Shown here piece after piece: positions 1 through 6,145 of a stretch of DNA of 10,176 bases. The stretch is from Fibrobacter sp. (GTDB lineage Bacteria; Fibrobacterota; Fibrobacteria; Fibrobacterales; Fibrobacteraceae). Position 1 is the first letter of the stretch, and each line of letters opens with the position of its first letter. The notes below the pieces were generated by a model. The model was not told where the DNA came from and did not search any database. It worked only from the letters and a program-made list of their open reading frames with translations. The position numbers were made by a program, and so were the translations under genes. Location: the NCBI GenBank assembly GCA_017550445.1, contig JAFZOV010000134.1:1-10176 (forward strand). The letters are read 5' to 3'.

Positions 1-1419
1 GCAGAGCACGACCTTCACGCCGTCACGGCAGTTGGAGTATTCGTCGCAACCGTCGGAATTCTTGGTCGGGGAGCCGGTGCAACCATCCGCTTCTGCCCAG
101 TACTTGAAGGTGCCTTCGGCGCCGAGGAAGTTCAAACCATCGTTGTAGCCACTATCGCCACCTTGGTACTTGCAAACCGGGTCAGCCGTACCGCGGAAGT
201 TGATGACGGAAATCGGACGTGCCTTCGTGCACTTGGCGCTGTTGGTTCTGTTCAGGTCCATAGCTGCCGGAGCAACTGCAGCGAAGACGTCGGACATCAT
301 GCAGGCTACGTGGTTACTCATACCGCCACCCATGGAGAAGCCTGCTGCGTAAATGCGCTGCGGGTCGATGCAGGCTTTTTCTCTGACATACTTGATCATT
401 GCGCGAGTGAACTCAATGTCATCGTCGTTGGAGCAGCATGGGCCGACGTTCCAACCCGGGCCCATCGTTTTGGTGGTGCCTTGCGGGTAGAGCGAGATGA
501 CGCCTTCCTTGTCGGTGAGCGCTTTGTACTTCGTGTCCCTCATCTGATTTGAACCGGAACCGCCAATCGGGTGATAGTCAATCATCAGCGGGACAGGCTT
601 GTCCCCCTTGTAGGTGCTCGGCACATGCATGATGAACTCGCGTTGGCCCGAACTGCCTTGGACGGTCAATTTTACCGTTTCGTCTTTGTTGGACTGTGCA
701 GTCTTGCCGGAGCAATCGACTACGATAGGCTCGTCGCTGCCGGTACTGCTAGAAGACTTCGGCGGTTCAACAGAGCCAGAAGATTTCGGTTGCTCGCCGT
801 TTCCCGAGCTGGAAGAAGTTTCGGAGGGTCTTTCCATTTCGATGGTTACGCCCGTTTCGATTTCTTTCGTCATCTGGTACATCTTGTTGGCGTAGCCTTC
901 CATTGCAAACTGGAGCATCGGCAGCAAATCGCCTTCTTTCTTGAGAGCCTTCACGGCACCCTTGTCGGTCACCATAAAGGTGCTGTTGCGGTTGTCTGCG
1001 CTGACGCGAATAAACTTTGCGCCCTTGGCGAGCTTGCCCAAGTCCAGGGAGACGATACCCTGGACATTTTCAATGCTGTTCTTCTTGAGAACCTTGCCCA
1101 GGGAGTTGATTACGGACACGCTGAGAGAACGAGCGTCCGCATTGTAGATGGTAAGCATGTTGCCTTCCATATGGAGCGCAACATTGGATGCCTTGGGGCT
1201 GGCGATAGACGTAGTCCCATCATCGCTGAGGTGGAATGTTCCGTCTGCGGCTGTGGTTGTTTCGAAGCCGCCGAAGTTAAAGGTGTTGATTGTTACACCA
1301 GAGAGCGTACGGCCTGAAATCTTGGATTTAACCACGCCGTCAATGCTCCATGCGAAAGCCTGGCTGCTTAGGGCTCCGAGCAGAATTGCGCTACTTGCAA
1401 TGAGTTTACGACTCAGCAT
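1..1419 (-). CDS. Secreted CE1-type carbohydrate esterase (acetylxylan or feruloyl esterase), C-terminus off window
   Basis: This is an open frame of 473 codons from ATG at 1419 running off the left edge. The start has a good Shine-Dalgarno (AAGGAGAT) about 6 nt upstream. Residues 1-23 form a signal peptide ending AFA. Residues about 24-68 resemble a carboxypeptidase-regulatory-like beta fold, about 78-152 a second beta-rich module, and about 198-231 a Ser/Pro/Glu linker. From about 235 comes an alpha/beta hydrolase of the CE1/LpqC (PHB-depolymerase-like) group: a DYHPIGGSGS oxyanion-loop region, GPCCSNDDDIEF, the nucleophile motif GFSMG (Ser362) and a likely catalytic Asp413 in GTADPV. The catalytic His should lie beyond the edge. 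Family members release acetyl or feruloyl groups from xylan; which ester is cut here cannot be told. It is divergent from two xylanases, which supports a xylan role. A C-terminal CBM6 or basic module is possible but unseen. Confidence 0.88.
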   Translation of the reverse strand, partial: MLSRKLIASSAILLGALSSQAFAWSIDGVVKSKISGRTLSGVTINTFNFGGFETTTAADGTFHLSDDGTTSIASPKASNVALHMEGNMLTIYNADARSLSVSVINSLGKVLKKNSIENVQGIVSLDLGKLAKGAKFIRVSADNRNSTFMVTDKGAVKALKKEGDLLPMLQFAMEGYANKMYQMTKEIETGVTIEMERPSETSSSSGNGEQPKSSGSVEPPKSSSSTGSDEPIVVDCSGKTAQSNKDETVKLTVQGSSGQREFIMHVPSTYKGDKPVPLMIDYHPIGGSGSNQMRDTKYKALTDKEGVISLYPQGTTKTMGPGWNVGPCCSNDDDIEFTRAMIKYVREKACIDPQRIYAAGFSMGGGMSNHVACMMSDVFAAVAPAAMDLNRTNSAKCTKARPISVINFRGTADPVCKYQGGDSGYNDGLNFLGAEGTFKYWAEADGCTGSPTKNSDGCDEYSNCRDGVKVVLC

Positions 1420-1471
1420 AAGTATCTCCTTTGATGTTAAAATTGTTTCCCAAACGAACTTTCCGCCAATA

Positions 1472-1500
1472 AATTTACACAAAAATTTTGATTTTGGAAA
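1472..1500 (-). promoter_or_regulatory. Candidate promoter of the esterase gene
   Basis: Read on the minus strand, TTTCCA (1500-1495) and TAAATT (1477-1472) are 17 nt apart, giving a leader of roughly 45 nt before the ATG at 1419. The TAAATTTA core recurs at the rplM promoter and at 1579-1586 in this same intergenic region, which suggests it is a -10 type used by this genome. The -35 matches consensus at only four of six positions. Confidence 0.4.
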
Positions 1501-1536
1501 GTATTTTTAAAAATTTTACCAAAATTTGAATAAAAC

Positions 1537-1554
1537 TTACACACTTTCGTGTAA
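1537..1554. promoter_or_regulatory. Palindrome TTACAC-N6-GTGTAA, possible activator site
   Basis: Perfect 6-nt arms flank a 6-nt spacer, the geometry of CRP/FNR-family sites. A third copy of the half-site lies at 1475-1480, overlapping the esterase -10. A TATAAATTTA sequence at 1577-1586 could be a xylanase-side -10. If so, the palindrome is centred about 43 nt upstream of the start of transcription, close to a class II activator position. The binding protein is unknown. Confidence 0.35.
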
Positions 1555-1596
1555 AAAGCGTTTTAAAACTGCTTTGTATAAATTTAGAAACTTCTC

Positions 1597-1617
1597 GTGG
1601 ACATTTTGTCCATGGAA
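1597..1617. promoter_or_regulatory. Xylanase-gene operator-like element, copy 1
   Basis: This 21-nt element contains the palindrome TGGACA-TTT-TGTCCA (1598-1612) followed by TGGAA. It is identical at 18 of 21 positions to the element at 3556-3576 before xylanase 2. Both end 83 nt before their start codons. Between this element and the gene are a second palindrome, GGAATATTCC (1632-1641), and a small CCCTG-T5-CAGGG hairpin (1640-1654); neither is clearly conserved upstream of xylanase 2. No convincing -35/-10 pair was found in the 83 nt; TATGAT at 1661-1666 is the best -10. Most likely this is a binding site for a regulator shared by both genes. Confidence 0.55.
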
Positions 1618-1699
1618 TCATTTTCCAACTTGGAATATTCCCTGTTTTTCAGGGTAGTTTTATGATTGCATGGTATAAACTTAAAAAAGGATGTGGGTT

Positions 1700-3487
1700 A
1701 TGAAAAAGACTCTTTCTACTGCAACGAAGGCCTTGGCCTTTGCTCTTGCTGCATCGTCCTTCGCCTTTGCCGGCCCCGGTTTGGCCGATGGAGCTGCGAA
1801 GTTCGTTGGTAACATTACTACTAATGGCCAGGTTCGTTCCGATTTCGGTACCTACTGGAACCAGATTACGGCCGAAAACGAATGTAAGTGGGGTTCCATC
1901 AATACCGGACGTGGCCAGTTCAACTGGCGTGGTTGCGATGCCGCCTATAACTGGGCGAAGCAGAACGGTGGCCACTTCAAGTTCCACGCACTTGTGTGGG
2001 GTTCCCAGTATCCGAGTTGGATTAAGGGCAAGAGTGCTTCCGAAACAAAGGAAATTATCACGGAATGGTTTGATGCCGTTGCCGAGCATTACCCTGATCT
2101 CGAAATGATCGATGTGGTGAACGAGGCGATCCGTACGGGTAACAACAGTTATCATTCCGGCTATACCGAAACCAATATTATTCAAGCTCTCGGCGGCGAC
2201 AACAACGGTGATTATACCTTTGTGACAACCGCCTTCAAAATGGCACGAGACCGTTGGCCGAACGCTATCCTTATCTATAACGACTACAATACTGTTCAGT
2301 GGAACGTTGACCAAGGTATCGACCTTGTCAAGACCATCAAGAAGAATGGTGCCCCGATCGATGGTTATGGTCTCCAGGCTCACGACATGATGAGCCAGGG
2401 TGGTGGCCAGGGCGGTACAGGTGGTGGCGGCTCCTGCTTGGCAATCAACACCCTGAAGAGCACGATTAAAAAGATTTATGACCAGACGCAGGTTCCTCTG
2501 TTCATTTCGGAATACGATATTGCGAGTACCGATGATAACGTCCAGAAACAGTGCTACTCCGAACAGATTTCCTTCTTCATGGAAACGGAATATATTGCGG
2601 GCATTACCATCTGGGGCTATATCTTTGGCAATACCTGGCTGAAATGCGGCAACGTGAACGGTTGCTCCGGCATTATCAAGGACGGCAAGGATCGCGCCGC
2701 TATGACCTGGCTGAAGGATTACCTCTCCTCGAACAAGGGCGTGAATACTACCGGTCTTGCCACTGGCGAAGTAACTCCTGTTGATCCTGAGCCGCAGACT
2801 CCGTTCAAGGGTCAGGCTTTCACTTTGTCGACCAAGATTGAAGCTGAAGACTTCGATATTCCGGGTAAGGGCCAGGGCAATAACTCTTACTCCGTAAGTG
2901 GCGATTGCAACGATACCTGGAATACAGAATATCGTAAGGGCACATCTGTAAAGATTGGCGAAAAAAACGGCGGTCTCGTTCTCGGTTGCAATCCTACCGG
3001 AAACTACTTCCAGTACACAATTAACGTTGCTGAAGCAGGAAAATTCAATGTAAAGGCAGCTGTTGCTGCTGATGGTGAAGGTGCTGTAGTATTCAAGGTC
3101 GGTGACAAGGTTGTATCCGATACTCTGAAATACACGGGTTCTTCTTGGACTTCTTTTGATGAAGTTTCTGGTTCCATTACCCTTGATAAGGGTGAGCAGA
3201 TTCTCACGCTGGAAATTGCCAAGGGCTATATCGACGTCGACTGGTTCCAGATTTCTGGCGCTGGCGATGTGATGGCGATCGGCAACAACCTCCAGATGCA
3301 GCAGAACACCCGTCAGAACTTCCACGTGTTCGACCAGAATGGCGTGCACATGGGCGTACTCTCTGCCTACGGTTTCGATGCCGCTAAGGAAATCCTCAAG
3401 TCCTCCAGCGACGTGAAGGCTTCCGGTGTCTACTATCTCCGTAGCCGCACCACAGGCAAGATGCAGAGCGTCCGTATCGTCAAGTAA
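1700..3487 (+). CDS. Secreted GH10 endo-beta-1,4-xylanase with CBM6 and basic C-terminal module (xylanase 1)
   Basis: The protein has 595 residues from ATG 1700. That start gives a clean signal peptide (1-24, ending FAFA) and sits 7 nt after AAAGGA; the in-frame ATG at 1691 lies in the ribosome-binding region. The GH10 barrel (about 27-345) shows the substrate-binding AENECKW motif (59-64), acid/base Glu142 in VVNEA, His228 in LQAHD, and nucleophile Glu271 in ISEYDI. A Pro/Thr linker leads to a CBM6 (about 379-519) and then a C-terminal module (about 525-595) ending in a basic segment, RSRTTGKMQSVRIVK, as in Fibrobacter FPm-1/BTD proteins. It should cut internal xylan bonds outside the cell. 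Oddities are a Gly-rich loop at 230-246 and Gly101 where GH10 enzymes usually have His in VWHSQ. It has its own terminator and is followed by a paralogue. Confidence 0.96.
   Translation: MKKTLSTATKALAFALAASSFAFAGPGLADGAAKFVGNITTNGQVRSDFGTYWNQITAENECKWGSINTGRGQFNWRGCDAAYNWAKQNGGHFKFHALVWGSQYPSWIKGKSASETKEIITEWFDAVAEHYPDLEMIDVVNEAIRTGNNSYHSGYTETNIIQALGGDNNGDYTFVTTAFKMARDRWPNAILIYNDYNTVQWNVDQGIDLVKTIKKNGAPIDGYGLQAHDMMSQGGGQGGTGGGGSCLAINTLKSTIKKIYDQTQVPLFISEYDIASTDDNVQKQCYSEQISFFMETEYIAGITIWGYIFGNTWLKCGNVNGCSGIIKDGKDRAAMTWLKDYLSSNKGVNTTGLATGEVTPVDPEPQTPFKGQAFTLSTKIEAEDFDIPGKGQGNNSYSVSGDCNDTWNTEYRKGTSVKIGEKNGGLVLGCNPTGNYFQYTINVAEAGKFNVKAAVAADGEGAVVFKVGDKVVSDTLKYTGSSWTSFDEVSGSITLDKGEQILTLEIAKGYIDVDWFQISGAGDVMAIGNNLQMQQNTRQNFHVFDQNGVHMGVLSAYGFDAAKEILKSSSDVKASGVYYLRSRTTGKMQSVRIVK
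2834..3484 (+). repeat. Duplicated CBM6 plus C-terminal module block, copy 1
   Basis: This covers residues 379-595 of xylanase 1. Its partner is 4817-5464. By eye the CBM6 proteins differ at about 16 of 141 residues, far fewer than the catalytic domains, and the C-terminal part includes a 20-nt perfect DNA match, TTCGATGCCGCTAAGGAAAT. Confidence 0.8.
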
Positions 3488-3519
3488 TCTTTAAAAACTC
3501 AATACACCAAACAACGGGT

Positions 3520-3549
3520 CCCAAAGCGAACGCTTTGGGGCTTGTTTTT
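3520..3549 (+). terminator. Rho-independent terminator of xylanase 1
   Basis: An 8-bp stem, CCCAAAGC (3520-3527) with GCTTTGGG (3532-3539), closes a GAAC loop and is followed by a T-rich tract (GCTTG then seven T). It lies 33 nt after the stop codon. The U-tract is only about 5 nt from the xylanase 2 element, so xylanase 2 should be separately transcribed or depend on readthrough. Confidence 0.88.
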
Positions 3550-3555
3550 TTATTT

Positions 3556-3576
3556 GTGGATATATTGTCCAAGGAA
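3556..3576. promoter_or_regulatory. Xylanase-gene operator-like element, copy 2
   Basis: The sequence reads GTGGATATATTGTCCAAGGAA without a break of more than three mismatches against 1597-1617. One palindrome arm is slightly degenerate (TGGATA against TGTCCA). It ends 83 nt before ATG 3659, exactly as copy 1 ends before ATG 1700. The stretch before the ATG also keeps weaker similarity in the same register, including a T5-6 run and the GGATGT ribosome-binding segment. No clear -35/-10 pair is visible. Confidence 0.55.
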
Positions 3577-3658
3577 AGTGCCTTTTTCTGTGAAAAATCG
3601 CCGTTTTTTGAAGATATTTTTAACTGTAAGTAAAAACAATTAAATGGGATGTATGTTT

Positions 3659-5467
3659 ATGAAAAAGATTTCTCTCGCAATTGCTGCTATCGCTGGCTTA
3701 GCCTCCGTGGCTAACGCCGCTCTTGCCGATGGCGGTGCCAAGTTCCTCGGCAATATCACCACCAATAGCCAGATTCGCTCGGATATGGGCACCTACTGGA
3801 ACCAGATTACCAACGAAAACGGCTGTAAGTGGGGTTCCATCCACTCCGTCGACAACAGCGGAAAGAGCAAATTCAACTTCAACGGCTTCGACAGCTGCGA
3901 AAACGGCTACAAGTGGGCCAAGGAAAAACCGGGCGAACGCCATTTCAAGTTCCACGCTCTCATTTGGGGTTCCCAGAAGCCTGACTTCCTTTGCACGGCC
4001 AAAAACCCGGGCATTACCGTCGAAAAGACCAAGCAGTACATTATTGAATGGTTCGATGCCGTTGCCGCCAAGTTCCCTGACCTCGAATATATCGACGTGG
4101 TGAACGAAGCTATTTGGGCGGGCAACAACTACCACTCCGGCTACAACAAGCCTGCTAATGGTGCCGAAGGCATCAGTACCGATGACCCGAGCTGCGGCGG
4201 TACCTACATTATCGACGCTCTTGGTGGCGACCGCGTGGTGAATGGCAAACATCAGTACGACTTCGTGAAGACAGCCTTCGAAATGGCCCGCGAACGCTGG
4301 CCCGAAGCAAAACTCATTTACAACGACTATAATACGCTCTCCTGGCAGATGAACGAAGGTATCGAAATGATCCAGACGCTTATTGCGAACGGTGCTCCGA
4401 TTGACTTTTACGGCCAGCAGGCTCACGACTGCAAGGGCATGAGCAAGTCCGATTTTGAAAGCAAGCTCACCAAGATTCATAACGAGACGGGGCTTCCGCT
4501 CCTGATTTCGGAATACGATATCGGTGAAGCAGACGACCAGAAGCAGAAAAACGACTACGCCAACCAGATTCCGTTCATGTGGGAAACCGAATGGATCGGT
4601 GGTATCACCATCTGGGGCTACATCAATGGCGCTACCTGGGCTGCAAATACCGGTATCATGGAAAGCAACGGCACGAAGCGCCCCGCCATGGTATGGCTCG
4701 AAGAATATTTCGCCAAAAACCTCGACAAGGGTAAGAATACCACGGGTGAAGTCGTAAAGGTGGATCCTGTGCCGCAGGTGCCGTTCATCCAGGGACTTCC
4801 GGCCGCTATCCCGGGCAAAATCGAAGCCGAAAATTTCGACGTTCCGGGCAAGGGCAAAGGCAACAACTCTTACTCTGTTAGCGGCGATTGTAATGATACC
4901 TGGAATACAGAATATAGAGCGGGTACATCTGTAAAGATTGGCGAAAAGAACGGCGGTCTTGTGCTCGGCTGTAATCCTACAGGAAACTATTTCCAGTATA
5001 CAATAAATGTTGCAGAAGCTGGAACATTTAAAATAAATGCGACTGTTGCTGCAGATGGCGAAGGAGCCTTGGTATTCAAGGTCGGTGACAAGGTGGTGTC
5101 CGATACGATTAAATACACGGGTTCTTCTTGGACTACTTTTGAAGAGGTTTCCGGTTCCATTACGCTTGATAAAGGTGAACAGATCCTCACAATGGAAGTT
5201 GCCAAGGGCTATATCGATATCGACTGGTTCCAGATTTCTGAAGGCGGTACAATCTCGATTGGCCAAAACATGAAGTTGCAGAACAACACTCTCCAGGACT
5301 ACTACGTGTTCGACCAGCAGGGTGTGCGCCTGGGACTGCTCAGCGCCTACGGCTTCGATGCCGCTAAGGAAATGCTCAAGTCCTCCAGTGCCGTGAAGTC
5401 CTCCGGCATCTACTACCTGCGCAGCCGCACCACCGGCAAGATGCAGTCTGTCCGCGTCGCTAAATAA
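3659..5467 (+). CDS. Secreted GH10 endo-beta-1,4-xylanase with CBM6 and basic C-terminal module (xylanase 2)
   Basis: The protein has 602 residues from ATG 3659, preceded by GGGATGT and starting MKK like xylanase 1; in-frame ATGs at 3644 and 3653 would add residues ahead of the signal peptide (1-20, ending ANA). The GH10 barrel (about 23-355) has NENGCKW (52-58), acid/base Glu150 in VVNEA, His256 in QQAHD and nucleophile Glu285 in ISEYDI. After a linker come CBM6 (about 387-527) and the basic C-terminal module (about 530-602). It is a paralogue of xylanase 1. It has longer loops at about 60-92, 111-120 and 162-180, but lacks the Gly-rich loop. The two enzymes therefore probably differ in how they fit substituted xylan. 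As in xylanase 1, Gly104 replaces the usual His in VWHSQ. Codons in the CBM6 are AT-richer than in the barrel. Confidence 0.96.
   Translation: MKKISLAIAAIAGLASVANAALADGGAKFLGNITTNSQIRSDMGTYWNQITNENGCKWGSIHSVDNSGKSKFNFNGFDSCENGYKWAKEKPGERHFKFHALIWGSQKPDFLCTAKNPGITVEKTKQYIIEWFDAVAAKFPDLEYIDVVNEAIWAGNNYHSGYNKPANGAEGISTDDPSCGGTYIIDALGGDRVVNGKHQYDFVKTAFEMARERWPEAKLIYNDYNTLSWQMNEGIEMIQTLIANGAPIDFYGQQAHDCKGMSKSDFESKLTKIHNETGLPLLISEYDIGEADDQKQKNDYANQIPFMWETEWIGGITIWGYINGATWAANTGIMESNGTKRPAMVWLEEYFAKNLDKGKNTTGEVVKVDPVPQVPFIQGLPAAIPGKIEAENFDVPGKGKGNNSYSVSGDCNDTWNTEYRAGTSVKIGEKNGGLVLGCNPTGNYFQYTINVAEAGTFKINATVAADGEGALVFKVGDKVVSDTIKYTGSSWTTFEEVSGSITLDKGEQILTMEVAKGYIDIDWFQISEGGTISIGQNMKLQNNTLQDYYVFDQQGVRLGLLSAYGFDAAKEMLKSSSAVKSSGIYYLRSRTTGKMQSVRVAK
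4817..5464 (+). repeat. Duplicated CBM6 plus C-terminal module block, copy 2
   Basis: This covers residues 387-602 of xylanase 2 and is the partner of 2834-3484. CBM6 protein identity is close to 89% by eye, while the catalytic domains differ by many substitutions and several indels. Confidence 0.8.
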
Positions 5468-5494
5468 ACAAGATTCAATAAACCGAACAAACGG

Positions 5495-5524
5495 GTCTCG
5501 GAGCGAATGCTTCGGGACTTTTTG
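5495..5524 (+). terminator. Rho-independent terminator of xylanase 2
   Basis: A 10-bp stem (5495-5504 with 5509-5518, two G.T pairs) closes a GAAT loop and runs directly into TTTTT. It is homologous to the terminator at 3520-3549: both begin ACGGGTC and keep an AGCGAA/GCTT core, with stem bases changed on both sides so that pairing is preserved. Confidence 0.88.
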
Positions 5525-5531
5525 TTATACT

Positions 5532-5597
5532 AATTAATACAACTCTATTAATTGATATAATAAAAATCCTTAAAATGGCGCGGATTTTTCGAAAAAT
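5532..5597. repeat. AT-rich palindromes between xylanase 2 and rplM
   Basis: The 232-nt gap 5468-5699 holds the xylanase 2 terminator, these palindromes and the rplM promoter. AATTAATA (5532-5539) pairs with TATTAATT (5546-5553). AAAAATCC (5562-5569) pairs with GGATTTTT (5582-5589), and the latter overlaps a perfect 14-nt palindrome at 5584-5597 (ATTTTTCGAAAAAT). No gene is seen here. They may be regulator sites upstream of the rplM promoter or simply AT-rich spacer. Confidence 0.4.
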
Positions 5598-5612
5598 AGC
5601 ACTTTTTTACCC

Positions 5613-5641
5613 TTGCAAACTGCAAATTATTCTTCTAAATT
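5613..5641 (+). promoter_or_regulatory. Promoter of the rplM-rpsI operon
   Basis: TTGCAA (5613-5618) and TAAATT (5636-5641) are 17 nt apart, with predicted transcription start near 5648 and a leader of about 50 nt. The -35 overlaps a direct repeat, TGCAAAC-TGCAAAT (5614-5627). Confidence 0.65.
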
Positions 5642-5699
5642 TAGCGCAGCATTTCACGGGGCAACTCGGCTCCGGAATAACTAACAATAAAGGATTTAC

Positions 5700-6128
5700 A
5701 TGAAGACCATTACGGTAAACCCGAAGAACGTCGAACACAAGTGGAAGCTTGTGGACGCCGCCGACAAGCCTATGGGTCGCGTTGCCTCTGAAGTTGCAAA
5801 GCTCCTGATGGGCAAGCACAAGGCCATCTTCTCCCCGAACGTCGACACTGGCGATTTCGTGGTTGTGATCAACGCTGAAAAAGTTGCTGTTACCGGCAAC
5901 AAGGCTCTGCAGAAGCAGTACTTCCACCACACCGGTCACATCGCCGGTGAACGCTGGATCAACTTTGCCGACCTCTTGGCAAAGCACCCGACTGCACCGC
6001 TCGAAGCTGTCATTTGGGGCATGCTCCCGCACAGCGCTTTCGGTCACAAGATGATCAAGAAGCTCAAAATCTATGCCGGTGCCGAACATCCGCACGCCGC
6101 GCAGAAACCTGAAGTTGTAGAACTTTAA
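5700..6128 (+). CDS. rplM: 50S ribosomal protein L13
   Basis: This 142-residue protein is the normal length for L13, an early-assembling protein of the large ribosomal subunit. Recognisable L13 features include WKLVDAADKPMGRVASEVAK near the N-terminus, the LLMGKHK and DTGDFVVVINAEKV segments in the middle, HHTGHIAGERW at about 79-89 and the GMLPHSAFGHKMIKKLKIY segment. The ATG is preceded by AAAGGA at 6-nt spacing. It is the first gene of an operon with rpsI, 17 nt apart, under the TTGCAA/TAAATT promoter. Nothing is unusual in the protein itself. Confidence 0.97.
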   Translation: MKTITVNPKNVEHKWKLVDAADKPMGRVASEVAKLLMGKHKAIFSPNVDTGDFVVVINAEKVAVTGNKALQKQYFHHTGHIAGERWINFADLLAKHPTAPLEAVIWGMLPHSAFGHKMIKKLKIYAGAEHPHAAQKPEVVEL

Positions 6129-6132
6129 GAAC

Positions 6133-6138
6133 GGAGGA
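6133..6138 (+). promoter_or_regulatory. Shine-Dalgarno GGAGGA that fixes the rpsI start
   Basis: This is the strongest ribosome-binding sequence in the window. It lies 7 nt before ATC 6146, and no ATG, GTG or TTG occurs at a usable distance in the S9 frame. The rplM stop at 6126-6128 is just upstream, so S9 translation could be coupled to L13. Confidence 0.75.
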
Positions 6139-6145
6139 TACCTCT

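Noticed and set aside
163..1510. Several plus-strand open frames of 60-248 codons
   Set aside because: They lie opposite the esterase gene, which has a signal peptide, catalytic motifs and a ribosome-binding site.
1674..1679. TATAAA as -10 of xylanase 1
   Set aside because: Transcription would start inside the Shine-Dalgarno, no -35 is present, and the position is not conserved before xylanase 2.
1691..1699. Xylanase 1 start at ATG 1691 (and likewise 3644 or 3653 for xylanase 2)
   Set aside because: These codons fall in or beside the Shine-Dalgarno region. The MKK starts at 1700 and 3659 give standard signal peptides and matching spacing in both genes.
1649..3349. Open frame of 566 codons on the minus strand
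   Set aside because: It is antisense to xylanase 1, whose reading frame has clear GH10, CBM6 and signal-peptide features. The translation is low-complexity and has no recognisable domain; it results from codon bias.
3698..5266. Open frame of 522 codons on the minus strand
   Set aside because: It is the same kind of antisense shadow over xylanase 2.
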